This document shows positions 8,573 to 17,472 of a stretch of DNA of 64,000 nt, in pieces (the first letter of the stretch is position 1; the number at the start of each line of letters is the position of its first letter). Made by a program: the position numbers and the translations under genes. Location of the stretch: contig LT984854.1 of the NCBI GenBank assembly GCA_900258555.1, positions 391,156 to 455,155 of the forward strand, in the 5' to 3' direction. This DNA is from an uncultured Desulfobacterium sp. (lineage in GTDB: Bacteria; Desulfobacterota; DSM-4660; Desulfatiglandales; Desulfatiglandaceae). Below the pieces are notes generated by a model. The model worked only from the letters and a program-made list of their open reading frames with translations. It did not search any database and had not been told where the DNA came from.

Positions 8573-9409
8573 ATGTCAAAGAGAAGCGCCCTGGGAAAAG
8601 GACTATCCGCCTTGATCCCTTCTGCTGCTGAATCAGATACCCAGTTTTTCCTTTGCCCGATCGAGCTGATAGAGCCCAACCCCTATCAGCCCAGGCAGGA
8701 GTTCTCAGCCCCGGAACTGGAAGAGATGGTCCTATCCGTAAAGGAAAAGGGGGTTATCACTCCCCTTCTCGTAACCAAGACGGAGAAGGGCTACCAGCTT
8801 ATAGCGGGAGAGCGCAGATGGCGCGCGGCCCAGAAGGCCGGCCTTGAGAGGGTCCCGGTGGTGGTAAGGGAGGTGACTCCTACGGAGTCACTGGAACTCG
8901 CCCTAATAGAAAACATCCACAGAAAGGACCTAAACCCTATTGAGGAGGCCCTTGCCTACAACAGGCTTATGGAGGATACGGGACTTACACAGGAACTGAT
9001 AGCCAAAAGACTGGGAAAAGACCGTTCCACGGTCACCAACATACTGCGGCTGCTGAAACTCCCTTCATTTATTCAAAAGGATATTATTGACGGCAATATT
9101 GCAATGGCCCATGCGCGGGTCCTGGCAGGCATAAAGAATGCCAACGAGCTCAAAAGGCTTAGGGATGCCATTATCAGCAGGGGGCTTTCCGTACGAACCC
9201 TTGAGGCCATGGCCAGAAAGATAAATTCCCCTGCTCCGACCAGGAAGAAGAAAAAGGCTGATGACGATTACATGGAATCCCTGGCACAAACCCTCAAGCG
9301 GGCACTTGGCACAAAGGTGGACATACGTAAGAAAGGCAAGGAGGGCCGAATCATAATCTATTTTTTCTCAGACAATGAACTGGAAAGGCTTCTGGAACGG
9401 CTTGCATGA
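8573..9409 (+). CDS. parB: Chromosome-partitioning protein ParB (Spo0J), CTP-dependent clamp
   Basis: This 278-residue centromere-binding protein has the usual order. A short N-terminal ParA-contact segment (KRSALGKGLSALIPS) is followed by the CTP-binding ParB domain with GERRWRAAQKAGL near residues 80-95. Next comes a helix-turn-helix around LTQELIAKRLGKDRSTVTNI that reads parS, and a C-terminal dimerisation segment. The chosen ATG gives the canonical N terminus. An upstream in-frame extension overlapping parA would add 37 unrelated residues, and GGAAAGG precedes the chosen start. It acts with parA and the parS site at 7643. Confidence 0.95.
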   Translation: MSKRSALGKGLSALIPSAAESDTQFFLCPIELIEPNPYQPRQEFSAPELEEMVLSVKEKGVITPLLVTKTEKGYQLIAGERRWRAAQKAGLERVPVVVREVTPTESLELALIENIHRKDLNPIEEALAYNRLMEDTGLTQELIAKRLGKDRSTVTNILRLLKLPSFIQKDIIDGNIAMAHARVLAGIKNANELKRLRDAIISRGLSVRTLEAMARKINSPAPTRKKKKADDDYMESLAQTLKRALGTKVDIRKKGKEGRIIIYFFSDNELERLLERLA

Positions 9410-9443
9410 CCCGCGACCTCAACATTAATTTCAGGATGACACA

Positions 9444-9860
9444 ATGAAACTCATGGTTATGGACGGCCAGGGAGGCGGAATGGGCGCTGCAATAATTAAG
9501 GGGCTTCGCGAATCCGTCGGCAATGACATAGAAGTCCTCGCACTGGGGACCAATTCCATCGCAACCTCCATGATGATGAAGGCGGGAGCCAACAGGGGCG
9601 CCACAGGTGAAAATGCCATTGTAGAGACCAGCAGGAAAGTGGATTTTATCATAGGGCCCCTTGCCATAATCATGGCCAATGCCATGATGGGTGAGGTTAC
9701 CCCTCAAATGGCCACCGCCGTAAGCTCGGCGGATGCAAGAAAGATTCTCATACCGCTTACCCAGGAAAAGGTGACAATCGTCGGGATAGGCGATGAGCCC
9801 TTGCCGCACCTGGTAAGAAAGATCATAGCAATGATCAAGGAGATAACGGAAGATGTGTGA
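9444..9860 (+). CDS. DUF3842 family protein
   Basis: This 138-residue protein matches the pattern I know for DUF3842. It has a glycine-rich Rossmann-like start (VMDGQGGGMG), the block LGTNSIATSMMMKAGAN with GATGENAIV, and a hydrophobic IIGPLAIIMANAMMGE segment. The family occurs in anaerobes and its function is not established. The gene overlaps the following cooT-like gene by 8 bases, so translation of the two is coupled and a joint role is likely. The overlap suggests a link to nickel or CODH maturation, but that is inference from context. Confidence 0.75.
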   Translation: MKLMVMDGQGGGMGAAIIKGLRESVGNDIEVLALGTNSIATSMMMKAGANRGATGENAIVETSRKVDFIIGPLAIIMANAMMGEVTPQMATAVSSADARKILIPLTQEKVTIVGIGDEPLPHLVRKIIAMIKEITEDV

Positions 9861-10044
9861 GTCAAACGCATACATTATAACCAGCGGAAAAGAACAAAAC
9901 ATCATTGAGGGGGTTGCACTTATGGAAATAAAAGGCAGCCTTATCAGATTGGTAAGTCTCTTTGGAGAGGAGAGGGTCATTGAGGCCAGGGTCAAATCCC
10001 TTTCCCTGGTGGATCACAAGATAATCCTTGAACCGATATCTTAG
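9853..10044 (+). CDS. cooT: CooT-like small nickel-binding protein
   Basis: This 63-residue protein begins with Met-Cys, the hallmark of CooT, where Cys2 binds Ni(II) in a homodimer. The rest fits the small beta-barrel pattern of the family (VALMEIKGSLIRLVSLFGEE, then HKIILEPI at the end). In Rhodospirillum CooT helps deliver nickel to carbon monoxide dehydrogenase. Here a CODH gene (cooS) and cooC lie about 22 kb away, so a partner is available on the same chromosome. The start ATG lies inside the DUF3842 gene, 8 bases before its end. Confidence 0.75.
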   Translation: MCESNAYIITSGKEQNIIEGVALMEIKGSLIRLVSLFGEERVIEARVKSLSLVDHKIILEPIS

Positions 10045-10050
10045 CGCTCG

Positions 10051-10881
10051 TCACGTGCTTAATTTCATCGGAAGATCAAGGTAGTATCTGCCCTCCTCGA
10101 TCCTCCCCCTCTTGATGCAGCCGGCCGAGTAAACTCCGCACTTTTTTTTCAACTCATCCAAGACCGCATTTCGTTGTTGCTCATTTAAGAGACGAGACCC
10201 TAAAAGCTTTACCATGGATATGATCCTGAAGCGGTCCATGCCCGAATGGGCCGTGGAAAGCTGGTCAGCATGTCCCCCTTGCTTTACCATAAGCTCCTGC
10301 CCGATCAGGTAAACAGGGTGACGGCATCCGATCCTCAGCCAAAGGTCATAGTCTTCGCAGGCGGGGAGGGTCTCGTCAAAGAGACCCACTTCCTCCAAAA
10401 GTGTCCTTTTTAACATCACGGCAGAAGGGCTTACAAGGCACAGTCTGAGAGAGGGGATAAAGATATCTCCAGACGGCTTTTGGTGTCTTTTCTTAGGGTT
10501 AACCCGCCTGCCGTTTTTTATCCATGTCTCCCCTGTCTGGCAGGCTACTGCATGGGGATTTTTTTCAAAAAACTCCATCTGGGTCTCGAGTTTTTTCGGG
10601 AGCCAATAATCATCAGAGTCCAGAAAGGCTATAAAAGGGGCGTTTGAATTCTTGATCCCGGTGTTCCTTGCAGCAGAGACCCCGTAATTTGCCGGATGGG
10701 CCATGTATCTTACCCTGCCCCCGAATTCGGTTACGAGCTTTTTGGTCCCGTCCCTTGAGCCGTCATCAACTACGATAACCTCGTATTGAGTAAAGGTCTG
10801 ATCCAGGACAGAGGATATGGCGCGGCCGAGCATCCTTTGCCTGTTAAAGGTTGGGATAATCACACTTACATCAACCATCAC
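10051..10881 (-). CDS. Family 2 glycosyltransferase
   Basis: This 276-residue GT-A fold enzyme probably transfers a sugar from a nucleotide donor onto a glycan or lipid. Visible motifs are VSVIIPTFNRQRML at the start, VVDDGSRDGT (nucleotide-binding Asp), and FLDSDDYWLP (the DXD metal site). CEDYDLWLRIG supplies the ED acid motif near residue 190. It has no membrane segment. It is the last gene of a leftward operon and overlaps the IspH-UbiA fusion gene by 4 bases, suggesting it acts on a polyprenyl or surface-glycan product. The acceptor cannot be deduced. Confidence 0.85.
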   Translation of the reverse strand: MMVDVSVIIPTFNRQRMLGRAISSVLDQTFTQYEVIVVDDGSRDGTKKLVTEFGGRVRYMAHPANYGVSAARNTGIKNSNAPFIAFLDSDDYWLPKKLETQMEFFEKNPHAVACQTGETWIKNGRRVNPKKRHQKPSGDIFIPSLRLCLVSPSAVMLKRTLLEEVGLFDETLPACEDYDLWLRIGCRHPVYLIGQELMVKQGGHADQLSTAHSGMDRFRIISMVKLLGSRLLNEQQRNAVLDELKKKCGVYSAGCIKRGRIEEGRYYLDLPMKLST

Positions 10882-12608
10882 AGGCCCTGCCAGATCAGGG
10901 CGAGAAGCCCGGCGAGCACAAAATTGCCTTCAACCATGGCCTCAAGGGCAGAGCCAGGATAGATCCATCGCCTTTCATAGGCAACAAGGCAAAATGACAG
11001 GGTTACCACAGGAATAAGGAGTATAAATGAGAACCGGCCTACAAGACCAAGCAGCGGACTTGCCAGGAGAAACAGACTGTCGACCACAAGGACTGTCTTT
11101 AGGATGATCAGGGTTTTTCTTGTTCCGATGCTGATGGGCAGGGTCTCAATCCCCACAATCAGGTCTCCCTGGACATCAAATATGTCAAACAGGGTGGATC
11201 TGACGTAGCTCATGGTAAAGACGGTCATTGCCGAGACAAACACCGCAGGCCAGGCAATATGGTCGGATTCCAGAATCGGAATAACCGCTACTATTGCCAC
11301 CCATGCAAGGGATTCCGAAAGGCTCCTTGAGCCCGGGATATCCTTGATCTTGTAATAGGAGTAACGGTGCCTGATCCTTTCCGGCACAAGGGGAAGGCTG
11401 TAGGCAAGACCGATCAGGCTCAGGCCGCAAAGGGCTAAGAAGGTTTTCAGTCCGATTATAAAAGAAATCACCACCGAGCTGGCAACGGCGACAATTCCTG
11501 AAACAATCAAAAACGGCCTGTGTTTCTTTAAAAAGAATGCCCTCTCCGGGTCATTGTACGCGCTTGCCCCCCTGTCCAAAAAACGGTTTAGGACATGCAT
11601 GGCATATATATAGAGAAATGCCAGGGACGGAAATATCATATCTGTCGGCCTTTCAATCAAAATCGCAGTCGCGTAGGAAAGACAGAATGCCCCGAATGAC
11701 ACCCCGATCTTGTTTGCAAGCAGAGATTTGAACAGACGCTTTAACCAATGGTAAAAAGCCCCCTCGGTTTTTCCCCTTATGCCCTCGATTTCGCTTACAA
11801 CCTTCTTTATCATCCAATTGGGGGTGGATGCACCGGCAGTGACGCCTATCACCTTCATGCCGGAGAGCATTTTTCTGTCAAGGTCTTTTTCCGTCTCAAC
11901 ATGAAAGGTCGGGGTGTTTGATTCCCTCGAAACCTGGACAAGCCTGCACGTGTTTCCGCTGTGAAAACCACCGACAACAACCGTTGCATCCACCTGCCCT
12001 GCAAAGGATCTGACCTCTTTTTGGCGGTTGGAGGTAGCATTACAGATGGTATTAAGCACCTGGGCATAGGGAAACCTGACTTTAATGGCCTTAGCGACCT
12101 TGCTGAAATTTTTTACATTCTGTGTAGTTTGGGCGACTACCACCACACGCTCAAGATCAGGTAAGCTATTAACGTCTTCCACGGTCTCGATTACATAGGC
12201 CGGCGTTTTACAGTAACCCAACAGGCCGACGACCTCAGCGTGCCCCCGGTTTCCCACAATAACAGCGGTTGAACCCTTTTTTGTATGATAGCGAAGCAGC
12301 GCCTGGACCTTTGCCACCTTCGGGCACGTTGCGTCAATTACCTTCAGGCCGGTTTCTTTGATCTCCTGTCGCTTCTTCGGGGAGATGCCGTGCGCCCTTA
12401 TTGCGATAGCGCCCTTATCAATGCCAGTTAGATCATCAATCGGCTTAACCCCCTTAGATTCAAGAAGATCCAGCACCTGGTTGTTGTGTATTAAAGGGCC
12501 GAAGGTAAAAAGGGGGCCTTTTTTCTTGTTGACCTCTGTGAGGACAAGCTCCATTGCCCTGCGCACGCCCATGCAGAACCCAGCGGTCTTTGCCAGTTTC
12601 ACCTTCAA
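10878..12608 (-). CDS. ispH: IspH (HMBPP reductase) fused to a UbiA-type prenyltransferase
   Basis: One 576-residue reading frame joins two enzymes. Residues 1 to about 283 are a full IspH/LytB, the last step of the MEP isoprenoid pathway. It has the three [4Fe-4S] cysteines (GFCMGVRRA, DATCPKV, NTICNATS) and the substrate residues in PLIHN, RAHGIS and QTTQN. From about 290 to the end is a polytopic membrane domain with two UbiA-like Asp motifs, NRFLD and DIFDVQGD, typical of aromatic or lipid prenyltransferases. IspH alone is normally about 280-320 residues. No stop or frameshift separates the parts. It overlaps dusB and the glycosyltransferase gene by 4 bases each. Confidence 0.88.
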   Translation of the reverse strand: MKVKLAKTAGFCMGVRRAMELVLTEVNKKKGPLFTFGPLIHNNQVLDLLESKGVKPIDDLTGIDKGAIAIRAHGISPKKRQEIKETGLKVIDATCPKVAKVQALLRYHTKKGSTAVIVGNRGHAEVVGLLGYCKTPAYVIETVEDVNSLPDLERVVVVAQTTQNVKNFSKVAKAIKVRFPYAQVLNTICNATSNRQKEVRSFAGQVDATVVVGGFHSGNTCRLVQVSRESNTPTFHVETEKDLDRKMLSGMKVIGVTAGASTPNWMIKKVVSEIEGIRGKTEGAFYHWLKRLFKSLLANKIGVSFGAFCLSYATAILIERPTDMIFPSLAFLYIYAMHVLNRFLDRGASAYNDPERAFFLKKHRPFLIVSGIVAVASSVVISFIIGLKTFLALCGLSLIGLAYSLPLVPERIRHRYSYYKIKDIPGSRSLSESLAWVAIVAVIPILESDHIAWPAVFVSAMTVFTMSYVRSTLFDIFDVQGDLIVGIETLPISIGTRKTLIILKTVLVVDSLFLLASPLLGLVGRFSFILLIPVVTLSFCLVAYERRWIYPGSALEAMVEGNFVLAGLLALIWQGL

Positions 12609-13606
12609 GATATCAGATCCCCCGCGTTAGACCGACCTTCCAAAAAAGAAAAATAGGAATCAATAGCGGAAACCAACGTATCAAGGCCGCTGATTTTTGT
12701 GAACGCGCCACGAAAACACCTGCTCTTGGGAAGCCCCTTAGTGTAAGATATCAGGATTCCACGCATATCTCTTGCCGCCCTCAGCTCGCCTTTGATCTGG
12801 CTTAGCAGTGCATAGTGCTCAACAATAAGGTCCTTACGTTCAGAAAGCAAGGGGGCTGCAGTTTTGCCGCCGTTTTCAAGTGCAAGTATTTGCTTAAATA
12901 TCCAAGGGTTACCCACAGCAGCCCTGCCGATCATCACACCGTCGCATCCCGTCTGAGACCTGATATGCTGTGCATGTTCAGGGCTTACAATATCCCCGTT
13001 TCCTATGACAGGGATCTTTAACCGCCTCTTTACCCTTAAGATCACATCCCAATCAGCACAACCGGAAAAACCCTGTGTTACAAAACGGGGGTGAACGGTC
13101 AGGGCATCTGCCCCGCAGTCTTCCACCATGAGCCCGATCTCCTCTGCCGCAGTACCCCCGGCAGCCCATCCGGAGCGTATCTTAACTGTAAGAGGGACAT
13201 AACAGACCCTTCTGACAGCGGTGAGAATCTGTCTCACCTTAGTCAGATCATTAAGAAGCGCCCCGCCGGCGCCCGTCTTGATAACCTTCTTGGCAGGACA
13301 ACCCATGTTGATATCTATAATGTCCGCCCCGTTCTCAACAGCAATCTCCGCGGCCAGGGCCATAGCTTCCGGCCTTGCACCGAATATTTGAACGGCAAGG
13401 GGCCTTTCAAAAGGATGACTTTTTAGATAATCCCTGGTTTTTTTATCGCCAAGCACAAGACCCATGGCGCTTATCATTTCAGATGTGACCAAACCCGCAC
13501 CAAGCTTTTTTACCATCATTCTGAATGGCAGATTAGTGATCCCGGCCATGGGAGCCATAATCAGGCGGTTTTCTAATCTGACATTGCCGATGAAAAACAT
13601 TTTCAA
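12605..13606 (-). CDS. dusB: tRNA-dihydrouridine synthase, DusB type
   Basis: This 333-residue FMN-dependent enzyme reduces uridines in the tRNA D-loop. The TIM-barrel start (LIMAPMAGITNLPFR), the catalytic cysteine in INMGCPAKKV (near residue 100), VKIRSGW and the FMN-phosphate loop VIGNGDIVSPEHA with GCDGVMIGRAAVGNPW are all present. Length and motifs fit DusB. It opens the leftward operon dusB, ispH-ubiA, glycosyltransferase, with 4-base overlaps. The grouping is probably one of convenience rather than pathway. Confidence 0.92.
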   Translation of the reverse strand: MKMFFIGNVRLENRLIMAPMAGITNLPFRMMVKKLGAGLVTSEMISAMGLVLGDKKTRDYLKSHPFERPLAVQIFGARPEAMALAAEIAVENGADIIDINMGCPAKKVIKTGAGGALLNDLTKVRQILTAVRRVCYVPLTVKIRSGWAAGGTAAEEIGLMVEDCGADALTVHPRFVTQGFSGCADWDVILRVKRRLKIPVIGNGDIVSPEHAQHIRSQTGCDGVMIGRAAVGNPWIFKQILALENGGKTAAPLLSERKDLIVEHYALLSQIKGELRAARDMRGILISYTKGLPKSRCFRGAFTKISGLDTLVSAIDSYFSFLEGRSNAGDLIS

Positions 13607-13700
13607 AAACGTTTAACAGAAAAAGAAGTTAAAAGTTGAAATAATTAAAAAAGTCGCAAATTGAACGACTTAAATTCTTAAATTAGGGGCCGATAGCTTT

Positions 13701-15704
13701 TTATATCATAAGCCCCACCTCAAAGCCTTCCCGGATCGCATCAAGTGCATGCCTTGGGGCCTTTGCATCCCCAATGGTGTAAGCCTCCGTAACCAGCGAT
13801 TCCACCTGATTAACTAGTGCATTTTCGGGCCTTGAGCCGACAGCGATAACCACAGTATCCGCCTTCAGAAGCTGAACATTTCCGTCCTTTTCTGTCATCA
13901 GTCCTTCCGGCGTTACCTCCACGGCCCTATAGCCCTTTAGCATAGTTACCCCCAGTCGTTCCAGCTCCGCCAGCACGGTCCACCGGGTTGATGCCCCTAT
14001 GTCCTGACCGAGCTTCATGGTCATCTCAACGACCGACACTTTTTTATCACCCCTGTCCAAAAGGGCGAAAAGCGTATCTATGGTCTCGGCCCTGTTAATC
14101 ATCAAAAAATGCAGGACCTCGGGCGAAAGCGTTCCCTGCCGGCCGAGGTAGAGCGCTGTCTCCAGCCCCACTGCATTTCCGCCGACTATTACCACCTTAT
14201 CGCCTGCACTCCCCTTACCCGCCAGGACATCCCATGCATGAAGCACATTTGGTCCGTGAATGCCCGGAACAGAGGGCAATATGGGCGTGGCCCCGGTTGC
14301 TATAACAACAGCATCAGGGCTGATATCTTTTACCAGATGGATATCTGCCTCCTTGCCCAGGATTAGCTCCACGTTTAATTCCTTAAGATTATTGAGAAGA
14401 TCCGATACGGCCGCGACAAGCTCCTGTCTTCCGGGTATATTGCGATTTAAGAGTAATTGTCCGCCAAGATATTCTTTTTTTTCAATAAGCGTCACCTTGT
14501 GCCCCCGACCTGCTGCAACGCAGGTGGCCTTCATGCCCGCAGGCCCTCCGCCGATTACCAGCACCTTTTTGGGCCGTGGGGCTGAGCGGGACTCCAGTTC
14601 CCACTCTCTTCCCGCCCATGGATTAACAAGGCATGTGGCGGGCTCTGATTTAAAGATACTGTCAAAGCAGCCCTGATTGCACGCCACACAATGATAGATC
14701 AGACGTGTCTTTTTCCCGCGGGCCTTTTCCGGGAGTTCCGGATCGGCGATAAGCGCCCTGGCCATGGTTACCAGGTCTGCCTCACGGTTTTTAAGGACCT
14801 CTTCGGCCAGGGCCGGATCATTGATCCGGTTGCTTGCAAGGACAGGGACTTTGACCGCGTCCTTTATGCCCTTGGCGAGATAGACAAAGGCCCTATGAGG
14901 AACGGACATGGTCAACTGCGGGATGCGGGTCTCGTGCCAGCCGCCGGTCACATTAAAAAGGTCAACACCCGCCTCTTCCAGGGCTGCGGCAAAAGTCTTC
15001 GCCTCCTTATTGGTGTTGCCCCCCTCCATAAAATCATTTCCCGCTATACGCATCACCAGCGGGTAGTCGGGCCCGACCGCATCTCTGACTTTTTCCACAA
15101 CCTCGATGCCAAAGCGCATCCGATTTTCGCAGGATCCTCCGTATAGATCTGGGCGCTGGTTTGTCAGAGGCGAAAAAAACTGGCTTATCAGGTAGCCTGC
15201 GCTCCCAAGGATCTCCACTGCGTCAAAACCCGATTCTTTGGCCCTGACGGCCGCCTGGGCAAAAAGCGTCAACAAACGGGGGATCTCTCTGGTATCAAGC
15301 GCCCTGGGTGTTTCACCTGTCAGTTTGGAACGAATTGCAGAGGCGGAAAAGGGTGCCTTTCCCCCAATGGTGGAGGAGTGTGTATATCTGCCTGCATGGT
15401 AGAGCTGGGCTGCGATCTTGGCCCCGTGGGCCTTTACTGTATCGGTTAGTCTCTTAAGGCCCGGAATGCACCTGTCTTCATTAATCCCTATCATGCTCGG
15501 CATCCCGCCATAGTCGTCAAACCGGCAACCCCCTACGATAATAAGGCCCACACCGCCCTTTGCACGGAGTCTGTAAAATTCCGTCAGCCGATCTGTTACT
15601 TCTCCCTGCGGCGTATACCCGAGATGCATGGCAGTCATCACAATGCGGTTTCTAAGGGCCATGCCGTTAATATTGATCGGTGAAAACAGATTCTGAAATT
15701 CCAC
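13701..15704 (-). CDS. Old Yellow Enzyme family FMN/Fe-S/FAD oxidoreductase (2,4-dienoyl-CoA reductase-like)
   Basis: This 667-residue enzyme has the domain order of FadH and trimethylamine dehydrogenase. An FMN TIM barrel (1 to about 330) contains GGCRFDDYGG and QLYHAGRYTH. A [4Fe-4S] motif CVACNQGC with a further Cys in TCLVNP follows near residues 340-360. Then come an FAD-binding GGGPAGMKA segment and an NAD(P)-binding GGNAVGLETALYLG segment. It probably reduces an activated C=C bond with NAD(P)H. The substrate is unknown; enoate or dienoyl-CoA are equally possible. It is leftward and monocistronic in appearance. Confidence 0.85.
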   Translation of the reverse strand: MEFQNLFSPININGMALRNRIVMTAMHLGYTPQGEVTDRLTEFYRLRAKGGVGLIIVGGCRFDDYGGMPSMIGINEDRCIPGLKRLTDTVKAHGAKIAAQLYHAGRYTHSSTIGGKAPFSASAIRSKLTGETPRALDTREIPRLLTLFAQAAVRAKESGFDAVEILGSAGYLISQFFSPLTNQRPDLYGGSCENRMRFGIEVVEKVRDAVGPDYPLVMRIAGNDFMEGGNTNKEAKTFAAALEEAGVDLFNVTGGWHETRIPQLTMSVPHRAFVYLAKGIKDAVKVPVLASNRINDPALAEEVLKNREADLVTMARALIADPELPEKARGKKTRLIYHCVACNQGCFDSIFKSEPATCLVNPWAGREWELESRSAPRPKKVLVIGGGPAGMKATCVAAGRGHKVTLIEKKEYLGGQLLLNRNIPGRQELVAAVSDLLNNLKELNVELILGKEADIHLVKDISPDAVVIATGATPILPSVPGIHGPNVLHAWDVLAGKGSAGDKVVIVGGNAVGLETALYLGRQGTLSPEVLHFLMINRAETIDTLFALLDRGDKKVSVVEMTMKLGQDIGASTRWTVLAELERLGVTMLKGYRAVEVTPEGLMTEKDGNVQLLKADTVVIAVGSRPENALVNQVESLVTEAYTIGDAKAPRHALDAIREGFEVGLMI

Positions 15705-15764
15705 TTGGTATCTCCTTTTTAATCAGAGGGGAACAATAGTCTACAGGGGTATACCCGTCAAGCG

Positions 15765-16658
15765 CTATGGGCGCTCTTCCTCCGCCATTGACCTTTTTTT
15801 TATCATTAACCTGATAAATCCATATATACAGACAATGGCCATCAGGGCAAATAATATCTCATAGAGATTATTGCTGAGCTGTGTAAACCACGTTATCCTT
15901 TTTCTCACCCAATCCCGCCACTCCATTTCAAGATCATCAAGCGGTATGGAAAGGGCGCTCAAAAAGGCCTTGTTGACGTTTTCACCATTCTTCATATGAT
16001 TAAGTACCGCAAGGATGCCATCTTTTCCGAACCGGCCTATTAGGTATGAAATAAAGCTCTTGCTCTGCTCATATGCCAAAAGCATTTCCACCTTTTCCTC
16101 AGGAAAACTGTTTTTAAGAGAGCGGAGAGGCAAGAATTTTCCCCTCACGGCGAACCGATTCAGGTATGATTGCTTTTGATCCATTATGATATTGCCGATC
16201 CAGTCGCTGGCCCACTGGCTGACACCCTCATCCAGCCAACGCGGCAAGGCAGAACCTTTTATATGGTGGTGAAGCAGGAGGTGACACAGCTCATGTTTAA
16301 GAGTGCTTCTGATGTTGAAGGGATGCTGCGTCATCTTTAGGTAATCAATCACAATCAAATCATTTGCTGGCTCTGCAAAGGCTACAATCAGGGGATTTGC
16401 CATAATGCCGTAACGGCCTCGGTCAAGCGTCAACATTACGGTCGGGCTAAACCCCATGTCCCAACCGAATGACGTTTCTAGCCCGGAGCTTATTTCAGGG
16501 TATATCTCTAACACCTCCTCTGCGGCCCGAATCAGGTTTGCATCAAACAGGACAGTGATATCCTCTTTTTCCAGCATTTGAACTTGTCCTCCACGTGTAA
16601 TGCATACGGAAAAAATAATTACTGCAGGGACAAAAATGGAAAAAAGACCTCTTTTCAT
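15765..16658 (-). CDS. Membrane-anchored MA-family metallopeptidase
   Basis: This protein of about 297 residues has an N-terminal signal or anchor (KRGLFSIFVPAVIIFSV) and a C-terminal membrane helix (EILFALMAIVCIYGFI), so the catalytic part probably faces the periplasm. The zinc motif is HELCH in LKHELCHLLLHHH, with a downstream Glu in LPRWLDEGVSQW, the gluzincin pattern of the peptidase MA-like family. The ATG at 16658 is preferred over a GTG 15 bases upstream because GGAGGAG sits right before it. The substrate is unknown. Confidence 0.8.
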   Translation of the reverse strand: MKRGLFSIFVPAVIIFSVCITRGGQVQMLEKEDITVLFDANLIRAAEEVLEIYPEISSGLETSFGWDMGFSPTVMLTLDRGRYGIMANPLIVAFAEPANDLIVIDYLKMTQHPFNIRSTLKHELCHLLLHHHIKGSALPRWLDEGVSQWASDWIGNIIMDQKQSYLNRFAVRGKFLPLRSLKNSFPEEKVEMLLAYEQSKSFISYLIGRFGKDGILAVLNHMKNGENVNKAFLSALSIPLDDLEMEWRDWVRKRITWFTQLSNNLYEILFALMAIVCIYGFIRLMIKKRSMAEEERP

Positions 16659-16949
16659 TTCTCCTCCAGACACAGCTCAAGCCAAACTGCTGGTTCAACA
16701 AATTGTGTTGGTCTCAATAAAACAGGAAATTAGTCCTTCTATCCAATATTACATAAAATTTCTGTTTGCTGCATTATTTTTATAAACGACAATATTTAAT
16801 CATTACATATGGTTATTCTTAATAATGATAAAATGTCGCTTGCAAATGCAAATAATGATAAAAAAGTAATTGCAATTTATATTGTTTTCATATTTAATGC
16901 GCTTGTTAGCTCCATTTTTTGTTTCACTTATTTTTTGGGTGTTTTCATT

Positions 16950-17195
16950 ATGAAAGTAGGAAAGATAGAAAAAAAGGTCCCAGTTCCTGTTGTGCATTCC
17001 AAGATCAGGTACCCTTGGCATGACATGAAGGTTGGAGAATCGGTTTTAATAGAGGCCGAGGAAGGAGAATCCTTATTCAACCTGAAAAGGAAAGTCGGCC
17101 CGGCCGCGCGCTATTTCGGGGAAAAGACCGGGAGGGCCTTTAAAACCCTCCTTATGCGCGAGGAGAACGGCGTAAGGGTATGGCGGACAAAGTAA
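16950..17195 (+). CDS. Small phage-type protein (DUF7303-like)
   Basis: This 81-residue basic protein has the pattern YPWHDMKVGES, then AARYFGEKTGRAF, ending in NGVRVWR. It resembles a family of small phage and mobile-element proteins of unknown role that I know as DUF7303. No other phage genes surround it, so it is either a stray cargo gene or a domesticated one. The ATG at 16950 is chosen because the upstream in-frame extension encodes an unrelated hydrophobic segment from AT-rich intergenic DNA. The family assignment is moderate. Confidence 0.55.
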   Translation: MKVGKIEKKVPVPVVHSKIRYPWHDMKVGESVLIEAEEGESLFNLKRKVGPAARYFGEKTGRAFKTLLMREENGVRVWRTK

Positions 17196-17472
17196 AATTT
17201 GTTCCTGCCTACAGTGACCCTATTTCCTGAGCCGTTCGAGGCGGGTGCCCGAAGCTATTTTTCCAATACTATTTGTCAGATACAGATCGTGTTTTTTTCA
17301 GGGTTGAAAAAATATCTCATTAATCGGACATCCGCCAAGCCTGCTTACACCCATCCTCACTGTTTTATCGCCTCCTGATTTTGCAATTGCAAGGCGCTCT
17401 TCTTTGCAGTATAGGGATAGTTCGCCCTCTTCAGGGCCCTTTTCGATTTCATTAATTCGGAACATACAAGAT

